A stretch of DNA of 64,000 bases from DATAGZ01 sp036263455 (GCA_036263455.1 DATAGZ010000022.1:1-64000); one strand, 5' to 3'; shown: positions 53,144-62,593, numbered from the stretch's first letter. The notes: a model not told the origin generated them from the letters alone. Translations and numbers: made by a program.

Positions 53144-53153
53144 GAGCGTATAT

Positions 53154-53169
53154 GCAAGTAATCACTTGC
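53154..53169. promoter_or_regulatory. Proximal ArsR operator candidate
   Basis: GCAAGT-AATC-ACTTGC is a perfect 16-bp inverted repeat 11 bp before the arsR ATG, at or just after the predicted transcription start. A direct repeat TATATGCAAGTA occurs at 53149-53160 and again at 53176-53187. Confidence 0.6.
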
Positions 53170-53173
53170 CTGA

Positions 53174-53203
53174 AGTATATGCAAGTATATTATTGCATGT
53201 CAA
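53174..53203 (-). promoter_or_regulatory. Sigma-70 promoter of arsR
   Basis: On the minus strand TTGACA (53203-53198) and TATACT (53179-53174) are separated by 18 bp. This is the best -35/-10 match in the window. Confidence 0.65.
53179..53198. promoter_or_regulatory. Distal ArsR operator candidate in the promoter spacer
   Basis: ATGCAA-N8-TTGCAT fills the spacer of the arsR promoter and shares ATGCAA with the proximal site. Binding here would block RNA polymerase. The remaining 53204-53347 shows no gene. Confidence 0.5.
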
Positions 53204-53347
53204 GTGCCGATTATCCCTTTGGGTCACTACCCAGGCCATATGAGGCATCCTCTCCCGTAATGTGAGAGGGCTTAGTTGCGGTGATCTTTATACTTCTGCG
53301 AAAGATGACCTATTCAGGGCCGGGCGCGACGGCGATGAACGAGGCTC

Positions 53348-54895
53348 TCACTCCCATTCGATCGTCCCGGGCGGTTTGGACGTGACGTCGTAGACGACGC
53401 GGTTGACGCCTTTAACCTCGTTCACGATGCGAGTGGCGATACGCCCCAGCACCTCGTAGGGGAAAGGAAAGAAATCGGCGGTCATGCCGTCGGTCGACGT
53501 CACAGCGCGGAGCGCTACCACCTGATCATAGGTACGGCCATCGCCCATGACGCCCACCGACCGCACCGGCAGGAGCACCGCAAAGGCCTGCCAGATATGA
53601 TCATAGAGACCGGCTTTTTCGATTTCTTCCAGATAGATGCGGTCCGCCCTCCGTAGGATAGCCAACCCCTCGCGATTCACCCCGCCCGGCATGCGAATGG
53701 CCAGCCCCGGGCCGGGAAAGGGATGGCGCGTCACCATGCGCGCGGGCAAGCCAAGCTCGCGGCCCAGCGCGCGCACTTCGTCCTTGAACAGATCGCGCAG
53801 CGGCTCGAGCAGCTTGAGGCGCATCTCTCCGGGAAGACCGCCGACATTATGGTGGCTCTTGATCGTGGCGCTCGGTCCGCCAGTGGCGGAGACGGATTCG
53901 ATCACGTCGGGATAGAGCGTCCCCTGGGCCAGAAACTCGGCGCCGCCGATCTTGGCGCTCTCTTCCTCGAAGACTTCGATGAATAGCCGCCCGATGATCT
54001 TGCGTTTTTCCTCGGGTTCCGCCACGCCGGCGAGTGCGTCCAGGAACAGCTCCGCCGCGTCGCGGTGAACGAGCGGGATATTGTAGTGATCGCGAAACAG
54101 AGCGATGACGGCTTCCGCCTCGCCCTCGCGCAACAGGCCGTGATCGACGAAGATGCAGGTGAGCTGATCGCCGATCGCTTCGTGAATAAGAATAGCGGCC
54201 ACCGAAGAATCGACCCCGCCCGACAGGCCACAGATCACCTTGGATTTGCCGACCCGTGCACGGATCGACGGCAGCGCCTCTTCTTTATACGTGCGCATCG
54301 TCCAGTCGGGTATTACCCCGCAGATCGCCACCGCGAAGTTGCGCAAAATCACCGCGCCGCGCGGCGTATGCACGACTTCTGGATGGAACTGGACCCCATA
54401 GAAGCGTCGGCGCTCATCGGCAATAGCGGCGAAGGGCGCGGCCTCGCTCTCGCCGATCACGGCGAAGCCCTCGGGGAGACGCTCGACCCGGTCGCCATGG
54501 CTCATCCAGACCGGCTCGCTTACCCCAACTTCCCAGCCCGCAAAAAGCTGCGATGCTTTGGAGACGCGAAAGGCCGCTCGACCAAATTCGCGCACCTGGT
54601 CCGCCATGACGTTACCGCCGAGCTGGTGGCACAGCGCCTGCTGACCGTAGCATATCCCGAGGATGGGCACGCCGCTTGCCAAGAGGAAATCGGGAATGCG
54701 TGGCGCTTCGCGATCGAGGATCGAGGCCGGACCTCCCGACAAGATGATGCCCTTGGGATGCAGTGCAGCAAACCGGTCTTCCGCGACAGTATAGGGCACG
54801 ATCAAGCTATAAATATTCGCCTCGCGCAGACGCCGCGCGATGAGCTGAGTCACCTGCGAACCGAAATCGACGATGAGGATCGTATCATGCGACAT
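53348..54895 (-). CDS. guaA: GMP synthase (glutamine-hydrolysing)
   Basis: The 515-residue enzyme has an N-terminal class I amidotransferase (Cys82 in ILGICYGQQAL; HPEVVHTP), the ATP-pyrophosphatase P-loop GLSGGVDSSVAA, and the C-terminal dimerisation domain ending VVYDVTSKPPGTIEWE. It converts XMP to GMP. It overlaps the RsmB-GNAT gene by 11 nt, so guaB-rsmB-guaA form one operon. Confidence 0.97.
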   Translation of the reverse strand: MSHDTILIVDFGSQVTQLIARRLREANIYSLIVPYTVAEDRFAALHPKGIILSGGPASILDREAPRIPDFLLASGVPILGICYGQQALCHQLGGNVMADQVREFGRAAFRVSKASQLFAGWEVGVSEPVWMSHGDRVERLPEGFAVIGESEAAPFAAIADERRRFYGVQFHPEVVHTPRGAVILRNFAVAICGVIPDWTMRTYKEEALPSIRARVGKSKVICGLSGGVDSSVAAILIHEAIGDQLTCIFVDHGLLREGEAEAVIALFRDHYNIPLVHRDAAELFLDALAGVAEPEEKRKIIGRLFIEVFEEESAKIGGAEFLAQGTLYPDVIESVSATGGPSATIKSHHNVGGLPGEMRLKLLEPLRDLFKDEVRALGRELGLPARMVTRHPFPGPGLAIRMPGGVNREGLAILRRADRIYLEEIEKAGLYDHIWQAFAVLLPVRSVGVMGDGRTYDQVVALRAVTSTDGMTADFFPFPYEVLGRIATRIVNEVKGVNRVVYDVTSKPPGTIEWE

Positions 54896-56708
54896 GGATC
54901 TGCCCTACATCATGCCATCCGTAGGCGATATCCGGCACGCCATATTCATTACCCCGCCCGATGATCTCTCCTCCGGCTTTTTCATAGAATCGTCGATAGG
55001 CATTATCGCGGAAGGCCCACAAAAACAAAGCCTTATGACCAGTCCGCGCAAAGGTCCGCGCGGCATGAACGAAGAGCTGGCGGCCCAGGCCTTGCCCATG
55101 CAGGTCGCGGCGGCAATGGAGAGCATAAATCTCGCAATCGAAACCCGCGAGGTTCCCTTCCAATATTTGTTCATGCGGCTTGGGCGTGCCGCCATGAAGA
55201 AAGCCCACGGTCTCCCCGCCGCGTTCGGCTACCAGGATCACGTCTTTGCCTTTGGCGATTCTTTCTTGCCACACCGGTATGCGGCGATCAGGCGCCATGC
55301 TCTCGATCTCCGCCTCCGGCACGATCCCTTGATAGGCATGCCGCCAACCCGCCTCATGGAGCGTGGCGATGGCAGCGGAATCGCGCGCCTGGGCCTTGCG
55401 TACCGTGAAAGGCGAGCGGCGAAACGCCATAAGGAAAAATCCATCGCATCCCGAGCGATACGGCGTCAAATGAAGGGAGCCGTTCCCATCGTCCCGCCCG
55501 GTGACTTTCTTCCATGCAGTGGCAAGCGCCTCCGCCCAGAAGTCGGGAGCATCGCGCAGGAAATTTGTGCCTTGCTGGTCATTCTCCTCAGGCAGCACGG
55601 AACACGTCGCATAGAAGAGCAGACCGCCAGGCCGCACGAGCCGCGCGGCACTCCCCAGGATGTCACGTTGCAGCTTGGCCAGCCGGTCGAGATCGGCCGC
55701 GCGCAGCCGCCATCTCTGATCGGGATTGCGCCGCCATGTTCCTGTACCTGAGCAGGGCGCGTCGACGAGGACGCGGTCGAACGAGAGGGCGTGGCGCTTC
55801 ACCCAGGGGTCGCGCTCGCTCGATAACGCGCGCCGTTCGACATTATGCACCCCGGCACGCTTGAGCCGGACCGCCGAGCGTTCGACCCGTCCCGCCAAGG
55901 TGTCGGCCGCGACGATATGACCCTTGTTGCGCATCTGCGCGGCCATGGCGAGGGTCTTGCCGCCCGCGCCGGCGCAAAAATCGACGATCCGTTCGCCGGG
56001 CTGCGCGTCAACCAGCAGCGCGATGAGCTGCGACCCTTCGTCCTGCACTTCGCACTTGCCCTCGTTGAAGAGATCGAGCCGCGCCAGATCGAGACGGTGC
56101 GGCAGGCGCAGCCCAATGGGCGAGAACGGGGTCGGCATGGCGGGATGGCCTTGCGCCGCAAGGGCCGCTTCGACTTCGTCGCGGGACGCGCTGAGCAGGT
56201 TGACGCGCAGATCCAGCGCCGCCTCCTCCATCAGCGCCTGCATCTCCGCTTGCCAATCTTGGCCAAGCGCGCGCTTGAGCCGGAGCAGAAGCCATTCGGG
56301 ACATTCGAATCGGACCCAGTCGGGCGCGCCTGGCATTTCATCCAGCGTGCGGCCTTCCAAAGGCGCCAGCATGGCGCGCTCCCCGGCGGTTAGGGGATCG
56401 GGGCGGTAGCGCCCGCCGTCGCACGAACCCGCGATGCGGTCGAGAGACCAGCCGTCCATCAGCATCAACTTCGCCAAAAGCAAGTGGCGCGGACTGGCCT
56501 GCTCGAGGTCGATGCCCAGATGCCAGCTCAGCCGCGCCCGGGCGCGCAGCATCGCATAGACATGGCCCAAAATGTCGCGCCGGTCCTTCGATCCGATATA
56601 CCGGCGCGCCCGTGCATAGGCGGCGACCACGCGATCGGCCGGCGCGCTCGCCGCACCAATTTCCGCCATGACCTCCATGGCAGCCAGGAGTCGCGCTCCG
56701 CCCAGCAC
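54885..56708 (-). CDS. RsmB-family rRNA cytosine methyltransferase fused to a GNAT acetyltransferase
   Basis: One uninterrupted 607-residue frame holds two enzymes. Residues 1 to about 430 are an RsmB/NOP2-type m5C methyltransferase with an NusB-like N-terminus, SAM motif VDFCAGAGGKTLAMAAQM (about 242), Cys319 in DAPCSGTGTWRRNPD and Cys369 in ATCSVLPEEN. Its natural end is GCDGFFLMAFRR. Residues about 432-600 are a GNAT domain: FTVRKAQARDSAAIATLHEA, ALHCRRDLHGQGLGRQLF (acetyl-CoA loop, about 530-546) and FRDNAYRRFYEKAGGEIIG. GTG 56708 is 3 nt after the guaB stop; ATG 56678 is an alternative. The methyltransferase targets rRNA; the acetyltransferase target is unknown. Confidence 0.9.
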   Translation of the reverse strand: MLGGARLLAAMEVMAEIGAASAPADRVVAAYARARRYIGSKDRRDILGHVYAMLRARARLSWHLGIDLEQASPRHLLLAKLMLMDGWSLDRIAGSCDGGRYRPDPLTAGERAMLAPLEGRTLDEMPGAPDWVRFECPEWLLLRLKRALGQDWQAEMQALMEEAALDLRVNLLSASRDEVEAALAAQGHPAMPTPFSPIGLRLPHRLDLARLDLFNEGKCEVQDEGSQLIALLVDAQPGERIVDFCAGAGGKTLAMAAQMRNKGHIVAADTLAGRVERSAVRLKRAGVHNVERRALSSERDPWVKRHALSFDRVLVDAPCSGTGTWRRNPDQRWRLRAADLDRLAKLQRDILGSAARLVRPGGLLFYATCSVLPEENDQQGTNFLRDAPDFWAEALATAWKKVTGRDDGNGSLHLTPYRSGCDGFFLMAFRRSPFTVRKAQARDSAAIATLHEAGWRHAYQGIVPEAEIESMAPDRRIPVWQERIAKGKDVILVAERGGETVGFLHGGTPKPHEQILEGNLAGFDCEIYALHCRRDLHGQGLGRQLFVHAARTFARTGHKALFLWAFRDNAYRRFYEKAGGEIIGRGNEYGVPDIAYGWHDVGQIHVA

Positions 56709-56711
56709 GGA

Positions 56712-58175
56712 TCAGTAACCCGGCCGGTAGTTTGGCGCTTCCTTGGTGATCTGCACGTCATGGACATGGCTTTCGCGCAGGCCCGCGGCCGAGATGCGCA
56801 GGAAGCGGCAATTGTGCTGCATATCTGTAATCGTGGCATTGCCGGTATAGCCCATCGCCGCGCGCAGCCCCCCCACCAGCTGATGCAGGACGTCGCCTGC
56901 CGGCCCCTTATAGGGTACCTGGCCCTCGATCCCTTCGGGAACCAATTTCATATGGTCGGCGATCTCGGCCTGGAAATAACGATCCGCCGAACCGCGCGCC
57001 ATGGCGCCCAGCGACCCCATGCCGCGATAGGCTTTATAAGAACGGCCATTATAGAGATAGACCTCACCAGGGCTTTCCTCGGTGCCGGCGAGCAACGAGC
57101 CGATCATCACGCAATCGGCTCCGGCGGCGATGGCCTTGGCGACATCTCCCGAATATTTGATTCCGCCATCGGCGATCACCGGTACGCCGGCCGCGCGTGC
57201 CGCCTCCGCCGCATCCACGATCGCGGTCAGTTGTGGCACGCCCACGCCCGCCACCATGCGCGTGGTGCAGATGGAGCCCGGCCCGATTCCCACCTTCACG
57301 GCATCCGCGCCGGCCTCGATCAGGGCCTGGGCGCCCTCGCGTGTCGCGATGTTGCCGCCGATAATCTGACAATCATTGGAAAGCCCTCGGACCGCGCGCG
57401 TCGCTGCCAGCACGCCTTCCGAATGGCCGTGCGCCGTATCGACCACGATGACGTCGCATCCCGCCTCGATGAGCAGTTCGGCCCGCTCGATACCGCTCCG
57501 GCCGGTGCCGACCGCCGCTGCGACCAGCAATCGTCCCTTTTCATCTTTGCTTGCCAGCGGATGGGCCTGTGCCTTTTCCATATCCTTGACCGTGATCAGG
57601 CCGACACAGCGGTAATCTTCGTCGACGACGAGAAGTTTTTCGATACGGTGCCGATGCAGCAAATGCTGCGCCTCCTCATGGCCAACCCCCGGCCGAACGG
57701 TGACCAGATTTTCCCTGGTCATGAAATTGCGCACAGGCTCGTCCAGTTTCTCGGCAAACCGCACATCGCGATGGGTCAGAATGCCCATCAACTTGCCACT
57801 GCCCGGCTCGGTCACCGGAATACCCGAGATGGCATGCTGGCGCATGAGCGCGAGAGCGGCGGCAAGCGTCTCATCGGGATGGATCGTCACGGGATTGACC
57901 ACCATCCCGGATTCATACCTTTTGACCTTGCGCACTTCCTCAGCCTGACGCTGCGGATCGAAATTCTTGTGGATGACGCCGATTCCTCCCGCCTGGGCAA
58001 GCGCTATCGCCATGCGGGCTTCGGTGACCGTATCCATGGCAGCCGCCACGAGCGGAATATTCAACCGAAGCCGCCTCGTCAGACGGGTCGTCGTTCGCGC
58101 CTCCCCAGGCAGAATCGCCGAGCGCGCCGGTTCGAGCAGCACGTCGTCAAAAGTCAAAGCGTCGCGGATATTCAT
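56712..58175 (-). CDS. guaB: IMP dehydrogenase
   Basis: The 487-residue enzyme begins DALTFDDVLLEPARSAILPG. Two CBS domains sit at about 92-203. The catalytic Cys303 is in GIGPGSICTTR, with IADGGIKYSGDVAKAIAAGAD and YRGMGSLGAM following. It oxidises IMP to XMP, the committed step to guanine nucleotides. It is the first gene of the guaB-rsmB-guaA run and is divergent from the aminotransferase. Confidence 0.97.
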   Translation of the reverse strand: MNIRDALTFDDVLLEPARSAILPGEARTTTRLTRRLRLNIPLVAAAMDTVTEARMAIALAQAGGIGVIHKNFDPQRQAEEVRKVKRYESGMVVNPVTIHPDETLAAALALMRQHAISGIPVTEPGSGKLMGILTHRDVRFAEKLDEPVRNFMTRENLVTVRPGVGHEEAQHLLHRHRIEKLLVVDEDYRCVGLITVKDMEKAQAHPLASKDEKGRLLVAAAVGTGRSGIERAELLIEAGCDVIVVDTAHGHSEGVLAATRAVRGLSNDCQIIGGNIATREGAQALIEAGADAVKVGIGPGSICTTRMVAGVGVPQLTAIVDAAEAARAAGVPVIADGGIKYSGDVAKAIAAGADCVMIGSLLAGTEESPGEVYLYNGRSYKAYRGMGSLGAMARGSADRYFQAEIADHMKLVPEGIEGQVPYKGPAGDVLHQLVGGLRAAMGYTGNATITDMQHNCRFLRISAAGLRESHVHDVQITKEAPNYRPGY

Positions 58176-58260
58176 GCCAGCCTCTGGGTTGGCGCCGCAT
58201 CATAGCGTTCCTTCTTCAAAGCACAAGGAAAACCGCGCGGCCAAGCCGGCGCACCGCGCT

Positions 58261-58289
58261 TTGACAGAACCTTCGCCACGTACTATGCA
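58261..58289 (+). promoter_or_regulatory. Sigma-70 promoter of the aminotransferase-hemA operon, predicted leaderless
   Basis: TTGACA (58261-58266) matches the -35 consensus exactly; 17 bp later comes TATGCA (58284-58289). The ATG at 58296 begins 6 nt after the -10, with no Shine-Dalgarno sequence. Confidence 0.6.
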
Positions 58290-58295
58290 CACCCG

Positions 58296-59672
58296 ATGAG
58301 CACCCCCCAGAATCCCCTGGCGGCAAGGGACGCGCGACATCATCTGCACGCTTATACCAACGCCGCCCGCAACGAAGCCGAAGGGGCACATATCATCGTC
58401 AGCGGACACGGCATTTTCGTGACCGACGAGGATGGCCGCGATTATCTGGACGGTATGGCGGGCCTGTGGTGCGCATCGCTGGGTTTTAATGAAAAGCGCC
58501 TGGTCAGTGCCGCTTCGCGCCAGATGGAGTCTCTCCCCTTTTACCATACGTTTTCGGGAAAGGCGCCGGCGGTGACGGGGGAATTGGCCGAGCGTCTCAT
58601 CGCCATGGCGCCGGTTCCGATGTCGAAGGTGTTTTTCGTAAATTCGGGTTCGGAGGCGAACGATACCGCGGTCAAAATGGTATGGTACTATAATAACGCC
58701 CGGGGGCGGCCGCGGAAGAAGAAGATTATCTCGCGCGAGCGCGGCTATCATGGCGTCACTATAGCCGCGGCCTCGCTGACTGGCCGCAGCGGCAACCATG
58801 CGGATTTTGACCTACCGCTGCCTGGGTTTTTGCATACGGACTGTCCCCATTATTATCGCTCGAGCGCCGTAGGAGAAAGCGAGGAGGAATTTACGACGCG
58901 CCTGGCGACGTCCCTGGATACATTGATTCGCCAGGAAGGTCCGGAGACGGTCGCCGCCTTCATCGCCGAGCCTATCCAGGGGTCGGGCGGGGTCATCGTG
59001 CCCCCCGCCACCTATTTCGCGAAGATCCAGGATGTATTGCGTCGCCATGATGTGCTTTTCATCGCGGATGAAGTCATCACTGGCTTCGGTCGGACCGGTG
59101 CCAACTGGGGCTCGACCAGCATGAGCATGCGGCCCGACATCATCACAATGGCCAAGCAATTGTCAGCGGGATATCTTCCCATCGGCGCTGTTATGATTTC
59201 GGAGGACATCTTCGTCATGTTACGAAACAACAGCGCACGCTTGGGAAATTTCGGCCATGGCTATACCTATGGCGGACACCCGGTGAGCTGCGCAGTTGCG
59301 ATAGAGACATTAAACATCTATCGCGACGACCGCCTGCTTGACCGAGTTCGAGAGAACGCGCCGGTTTTTGCCCATGGTCTCGATCGCTTTGCCGCGCATC
59401 CTCATGTCGGCGAGGTGCGCCATATCGGGCTAATGGGTGCGGTGGAGTTCGTCGCGGATAAAGCCACCAAGCGCGGCTTTGATGGCAAGTTCGGGCCGCA
59501 CCTCGTCGCGCATGCCCGCGCGCAAGGTCTGATTATCCGCAATGCCGGAGATTCGATCTGTTTTTCCCCTCCGCTCATTATCAGCAAGGCGGAGATCGAA
59601 GACATGTTCGGCCGCTTCGCGGCGGCGGTGGAATCGTCCATGACATCCTGGGAGATCGAGCATGGATTTTGA
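58296..59672 (+). CDS. Class III (omega) aminotransferase
   Basis: The 458-residue PLP enzyme of fold type I reads DYLDGMAGLWCASLGFNEKR, FFVNSGSEANDTAVKMVWYY, RGYHGVTIAAASLTG, FIAEPIQGSGGVIVPPATYF, FIADEVITGFGRTG and PLP Lys287 in MAKQLSAGYLPIGAV. It resembles omega-amino acid or beta-alanine:pyruvate transaminases; the amine donor is not identifiable. It overlaps hemA by 11 nt, so it is made with ALA synthase, but a role in haem synthesis is not implied. Confidence 0.88.
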   Translation: MSTPQNPLAARDARHHLHAYTNAARNEAEGAHIIVSGHGIFVTDEDGRDYLDGMAGLWCASLGFNEKRLVSAASRQMESLPFYHTFSGKAPAVTGELAERLIAMAPVPMSKVFFVNSGSEANDTAVKMVWYYNNARGRPRKKKIISRERGYHGVTIAAASLTGRSGNHADFDLPLPGFLHTDCPHYYRSSAVGESEEEFTTRLATSLDTLIRQEGPETVAAFIAEPIQGSGGVIVPPATYFAKIQDVLRRHDVLFIADEVITGFGRTGANWGSTSMSMRPDIITMAKQLSAGYLPIGAVMISEDIFVMLRNNSARLGNFGHGYTYGGHPVSCAVAIETLNIYRDDRLLDRVRENAPVFAHGLDRFAAHPHVGEVRHIGLMGAVEFVADKATKRGFDGKFGPHLVAHARAQGLIIRNAGDSICFSPPLIISKAEIEDMFGRFAAAVESSMTSWEIEHGF

Positions 59673-60879
59673 CTCCCTGTGCGCCGAGCATATCGCGCGG
59701 CTGAAACGCGAAGGCCGCTACCGGTTCTTCGCCAATCTCGAGCGACGCACCGAGCTTTTTCCCCGAGCGCTCTGGCGGCCTAATCCCGAGGCCTCGCCGC
59801 GAGAAGTGACAGTTTGGTGCGCCAATGATTATCTAGGCCAAGGGTGCAACCCGCAGGTCCTCGGCAAGATTCAAGAAGTGCTGGCCATGAACGGCGCCGG
59901 GGCTGGCGGCACACGAAATATTTCCGGCACCAGCAACGAACATGTCCTGCTCGAACAGGAACTCGCGCGCTGGCACGGCAAGGAGGCCGCCCTGCTCTTC
60001 ACGTCAGGGTACCAGGCTAACGAGACAACCATCGCCACGTTGGCGACGCTGTTTCCCGGCGCGATATTTTTCTCGGACGCGCAAAACCACGCCTCGATCA
60101 TCCAGGGCATTCGCCTCGCGCGCGCCGATTACCGGATCTTCCGCCACAATGACGCCGGGCACCTGACCGAGCTCCTCTCCGCCAGCCCGGACGGGCAGCC
60201 GCGCATCGTGATATTTGAATCCGTCTATTCCATGGACGGGGATATCGCGCCCGTGGCCGATCTCTGCGCCGTGGCGGAGGCGCACGGCGCTTTTGTTTAT
60301 CTCGATGAGGTGCACGCAGTCGGTCTCTATGGCGAGAATGGCGCGGGCATTGCCGCGCGCGATGGGCAGGCGCATCGCTGCCACATCATTCAAGGCACGC
60401 TGGGCAAGGCGATCGGCACCATGGGCGGCTATGTCGTGGGATCTCGCCTGCTCATCGATGCGCTGCGCTCCTTGGCGCCGGGCTTCATTTTCACGACAGC
60501 CCTGCCGCCGGCCCTGCTCGCTGGATCCCGCCTCTCCGTGCAAATCCTGGAGAAAGCCGCCGATCTTCGGGCTACGCACCGGGAGCGGGTGCGGCTTTTG
60601 CGCAACTTGCTCGCGGCGGCGGGCTTTCCCATGTTGACCGCTTCCAGCCATATTGTCCCCGTCATGGTCGGCGATGCCGAGAAGTGCCGCCAGCTGTGCG
60701 ATATTCTTTTGTGCGAACACAGCCATTACGTGCAGCCCATCAACTACCCGACCGTGCCGCGCGGCACCGAAAGGCTGCGCCTGACGCCGACGCCCTTCCA
60801 TGACCCAAATGCCATCCAGCACTTCATATCGGCGTTGTCCGCTTCGTGGCGAGCGCTGGATCTAAGCTGGGCCGCCTAA
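59662..60879 (+). CDS. hemA: 5-aminolevulinate synthase
   Basis: The 405-residue ALAS of the C4 pathway condenses glycine with succinyl-CoA. VWCANDYLGQG, AGAGGTRNISGTSNEHVLLE, FESVYSMDGDIAPVADLC, DEVHAVGLYGENGAGIA and PLP Lys249 in GTLGKAIGTMGGYV are all canonical. ALAS is the alphaproteobacterial route to tetrapyrroles, and hemB follows two genes later. The stop overlaps cysQ as TAATG. Confidence 0.95.
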   Translation: MDFDSLCAEHIARLKREGRYRFFANLERRTELFPRALWRPNPEASPREVTVWCANDYLGQGCNPQVLGKIQEVLAMNGAGAGGTRNISGTSNEHVLLEQELARWHGKEAALLFTSGYQANETTIATLATLFPGAIFFSDAQNHASIIQGIRLARADYRIFRHNDAGHLTELLSASPDGQPRIVIFESVYSMDGDIAPVADLCAVAEAHGAFVYLDEVHAVGLYGENGAGIAARDGQAHRCHIIQGTLGKAIGTMGGYVVGSRLLIDALRSLAPGFIFTTALPPALLAGSRLSVQILEKAADLRATHRERVRLLRNLLAAAGFPMLTASSHIVPVMVGDAEKCRQLCDILLCEHSHYVQPINYPTVPRGTERLRLTPTPFHDPNAIQHFISALSASWRALDLSWAA

Positions 60880-61625
60880 TGCGAGAATTCATTCCCATAG
60901 TCGAGGCAGCGGGGCGCGCGATCCTCGCCATTTACGAAACTGCTTTTGCGGTGCGCCACAAGGACGACTGCTCGCCCGTCACCGAAGCCGATCATGCCGC
61001 CGAGGCCATCATTGTCCAGGCGCTCGGAGAAATGGCGCCCGATATCCCGACAATTGCCGAGGAAGCCACACAACTAACCGGGCTTCCCACCCAGGCGCCG
61101 GACCGTTTCTGGCTCGTCGATCCGCTCGACGGCACCAAGGAATTCCTGAAACGCAACGGAGAATTCACCGTTAATATTGGCTTGGTGGAGGATTGCAGAG
61201 CGACCGCGGGCATCATTCATATTCCCGTGTCTCAGGAAACCTTCTGGACCGAGGGAGGCCAGGCATGGCGTGCTCGGCCAAACGAGCGTCCCTTGCCGGT
61301 CGAGGCCCGCCAGCTTCCCCAAGCGGGGGCAACGCTTCTCGGCAGTCGCTCCCATGGCGGGGATGAAATCGCTGCGTTGTTTGGGCCCCTCAAGATCGCC
61401 GAAAGGAAGGCGGCAGGGTCTTCGCTGAAATTCTGCCGCCTCGCCGAAGGCGCTGCGGATCTTTATCCCCGTCTCAAGCCCACGATGGAATGGGACAGCG
61501 CGGCGGGCCAAGCGATTCTCGAAGCGGCGAAGGGATCCGTTCGCCTGCTGGACGGATCACCTCTGCGCTATGGAAAGCCCGGCTTTCTCAATCCTAATTT
61601 CATTGCACGCGGGCGTGAGCCATGA
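60879..61625 (+). CDS. cysQ: 3'(2'),5'-bisphosphate nucleotidase CysQ
   Basis: The 248-residue Mg-dependent, lithium-sensitive-type phosphatase has SPVTEADHAAE, IAEEA, WLVDPLDGTKEFLKRNGEFT and WDSAAGQAILEAAKG metal and substrate motifs. It hydrolyses PAP from sulphate assimilation. ATG 60879 shares its A with the hemA stop (TAATG), which decides the start against a longer frame beginning at 60846. Confidence 0.93.
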   Translation: MREFIPIVEAAGRAILAIYETAFAVRHKDDCSPVTEADHAAEAIIVQALGEMAPDIPTIAEEATQLTGLPTQAPDRFWLVDPLDGTKEFLKRNGEFTVNIGLVEDCRATAGIIHIPVSQETFWTEGGQAWRARPNERPLPVEARQLPQAGATLLGSRSHGGDEIAALFGPLKIAERKAAGSSLKFCRLAEGAADLYPRLKPTMEWDSAAGQAILEAAKGSVRLLDGSPLRYGKPGFLNPNFIARGREP

Positions 61626-61647
61626 TGGCGCGGCGGCTTTTTCCGTC

Positions 61648-62592
61648 ATGATCCTCCCTAACTCCGCCGGCGCGATCGTCCGGTGCGCAGAACTGCTCCG
61701 GAAGGGCGAGCTGGTGGCCTTTCCCACCGAGACGGTCTACGGCCTGGGCGGCGACGCGACGAACGATCTCGCGATAGCGAAGGTCTTCGCGATGAAAGAC
61801 AGGCCCGACTTCAATCCGCTTATTGTCCACATCCCAGGTGTCGCCGAAGCTATGACCTACGCTCATTTTTCGGAGATGGCCCTGAGGCTCGCGGAAAAAT
61901 TCTGGCCCGGCCCCCTCACCCTGGTGCTTCCCTGCGCGGCCCCCTCGCCTCTTTCGCTTCTTGCCCTCGCGGGATTGGATACAGTGGCCCTGCGGGCCCC
62001 CTCACACCCGCTCGCCCAAGCTTTGATCAAGGAAACCGATCGGCCTATCGCCGCGCCGAGCGCCAATCCATCCGGGAGGCTCTCCGCGACCCACGCCCAA
62101 CATGTCGCCGAATATTTTCCTGAGCTTGCCGTTCTCAATGGCGGCCAGAGCGAGCGAGGCATTGAATCGACCATCCTTCACGTCACGGCGGATGAAGCCG
62201 TTCTGCTTCGCGAAGGCCCCCTTACCCGGGAGGATATCGAGAAAGCTGTGACCTTGCGTACCCAAACCGGGCACGCCATACGGTCCCCCGGCCAGCTCTT
62301 GCGCCATTACGCGCCCCGGCACCGTCTACGGCTTGACGTCCAAGAGGTCGAGCCGGACGAAAAACTCCTCGCCTTCGGACCCGGCCCCTACCCTGGCGAA
62401 CCGGCCTGCAATTTGTCTCCCGCTGGAGATCTCACCGAGGCGGCAGCGAATCTTTTCTCGATGTTGCACCGGCTCGACCGGGAAGCGGCGGCGGGTATCG
62501 CGGTCATGCCGATACCCAACGATGGAATCGGGCGAGCGATCAATGACCGCCTGCGCCGCGGAGCTTACGTCGCGTCGGGCTGGCACGAATAG
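61648..62592 (+). CDS. tsaC: Threonylcarbamoyl-AMP synthase (TsaC/Sua5 long form)
   Basis: The 314-residue protein has a YrdC domain (ELVAFPTETVYGLGGDATND, KDRPDFNPLIVHI, FWPGPLTLVLP, PIAAPSANPSGRLSATHAQH) and a C-terminal Sua5 domain (from about 215; SPGQLLRHYAPRHRLRLD). It makes threonylcarbamoyl-AMP for t6A37 in tRNA. ATG 61648 (MILPNSAG) is chosen; GTG 61615, inside cysQ, is an alternative. No clear ribosome-binding site precedes either. Confidence 0.93.
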   Translation: MILPNSAGAIVRCAELLRKGELVAFPTETVYGLGGDATNDLAIAKVFAMKDRPDFNPLIVHIPGVAEAMTYAHFSEMALRLAEKFWPGPLTLVLPCAAPSPLSLLALAGLDTVALRAPSHPLAQALIKETDRPIAAPSANPSGRLSATHAQHVAEYFPELAVLNGGQSERGIESTILHVTADEAVLLREGPLTREDIEKAVTLRTQTGHAIRSPGQLLRHYAPRHRLRLDVQEVEPDEKLLAFGPGPYPGEPACNLSPAGDLTEAAANLFSMLHRLDREAAAGIAVMPIPNDGIGRAINDRLRRGAYVASGWHE

Positions 62593-62593
62593 C

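Noticed and set aside
53249..53269. CCTCTC/GAGAGG hairpin between guaA and arsR
   Set aside because: The stem is 6 bp with a 9-nt loop and no T-run on either side, too weak to call a terminator.
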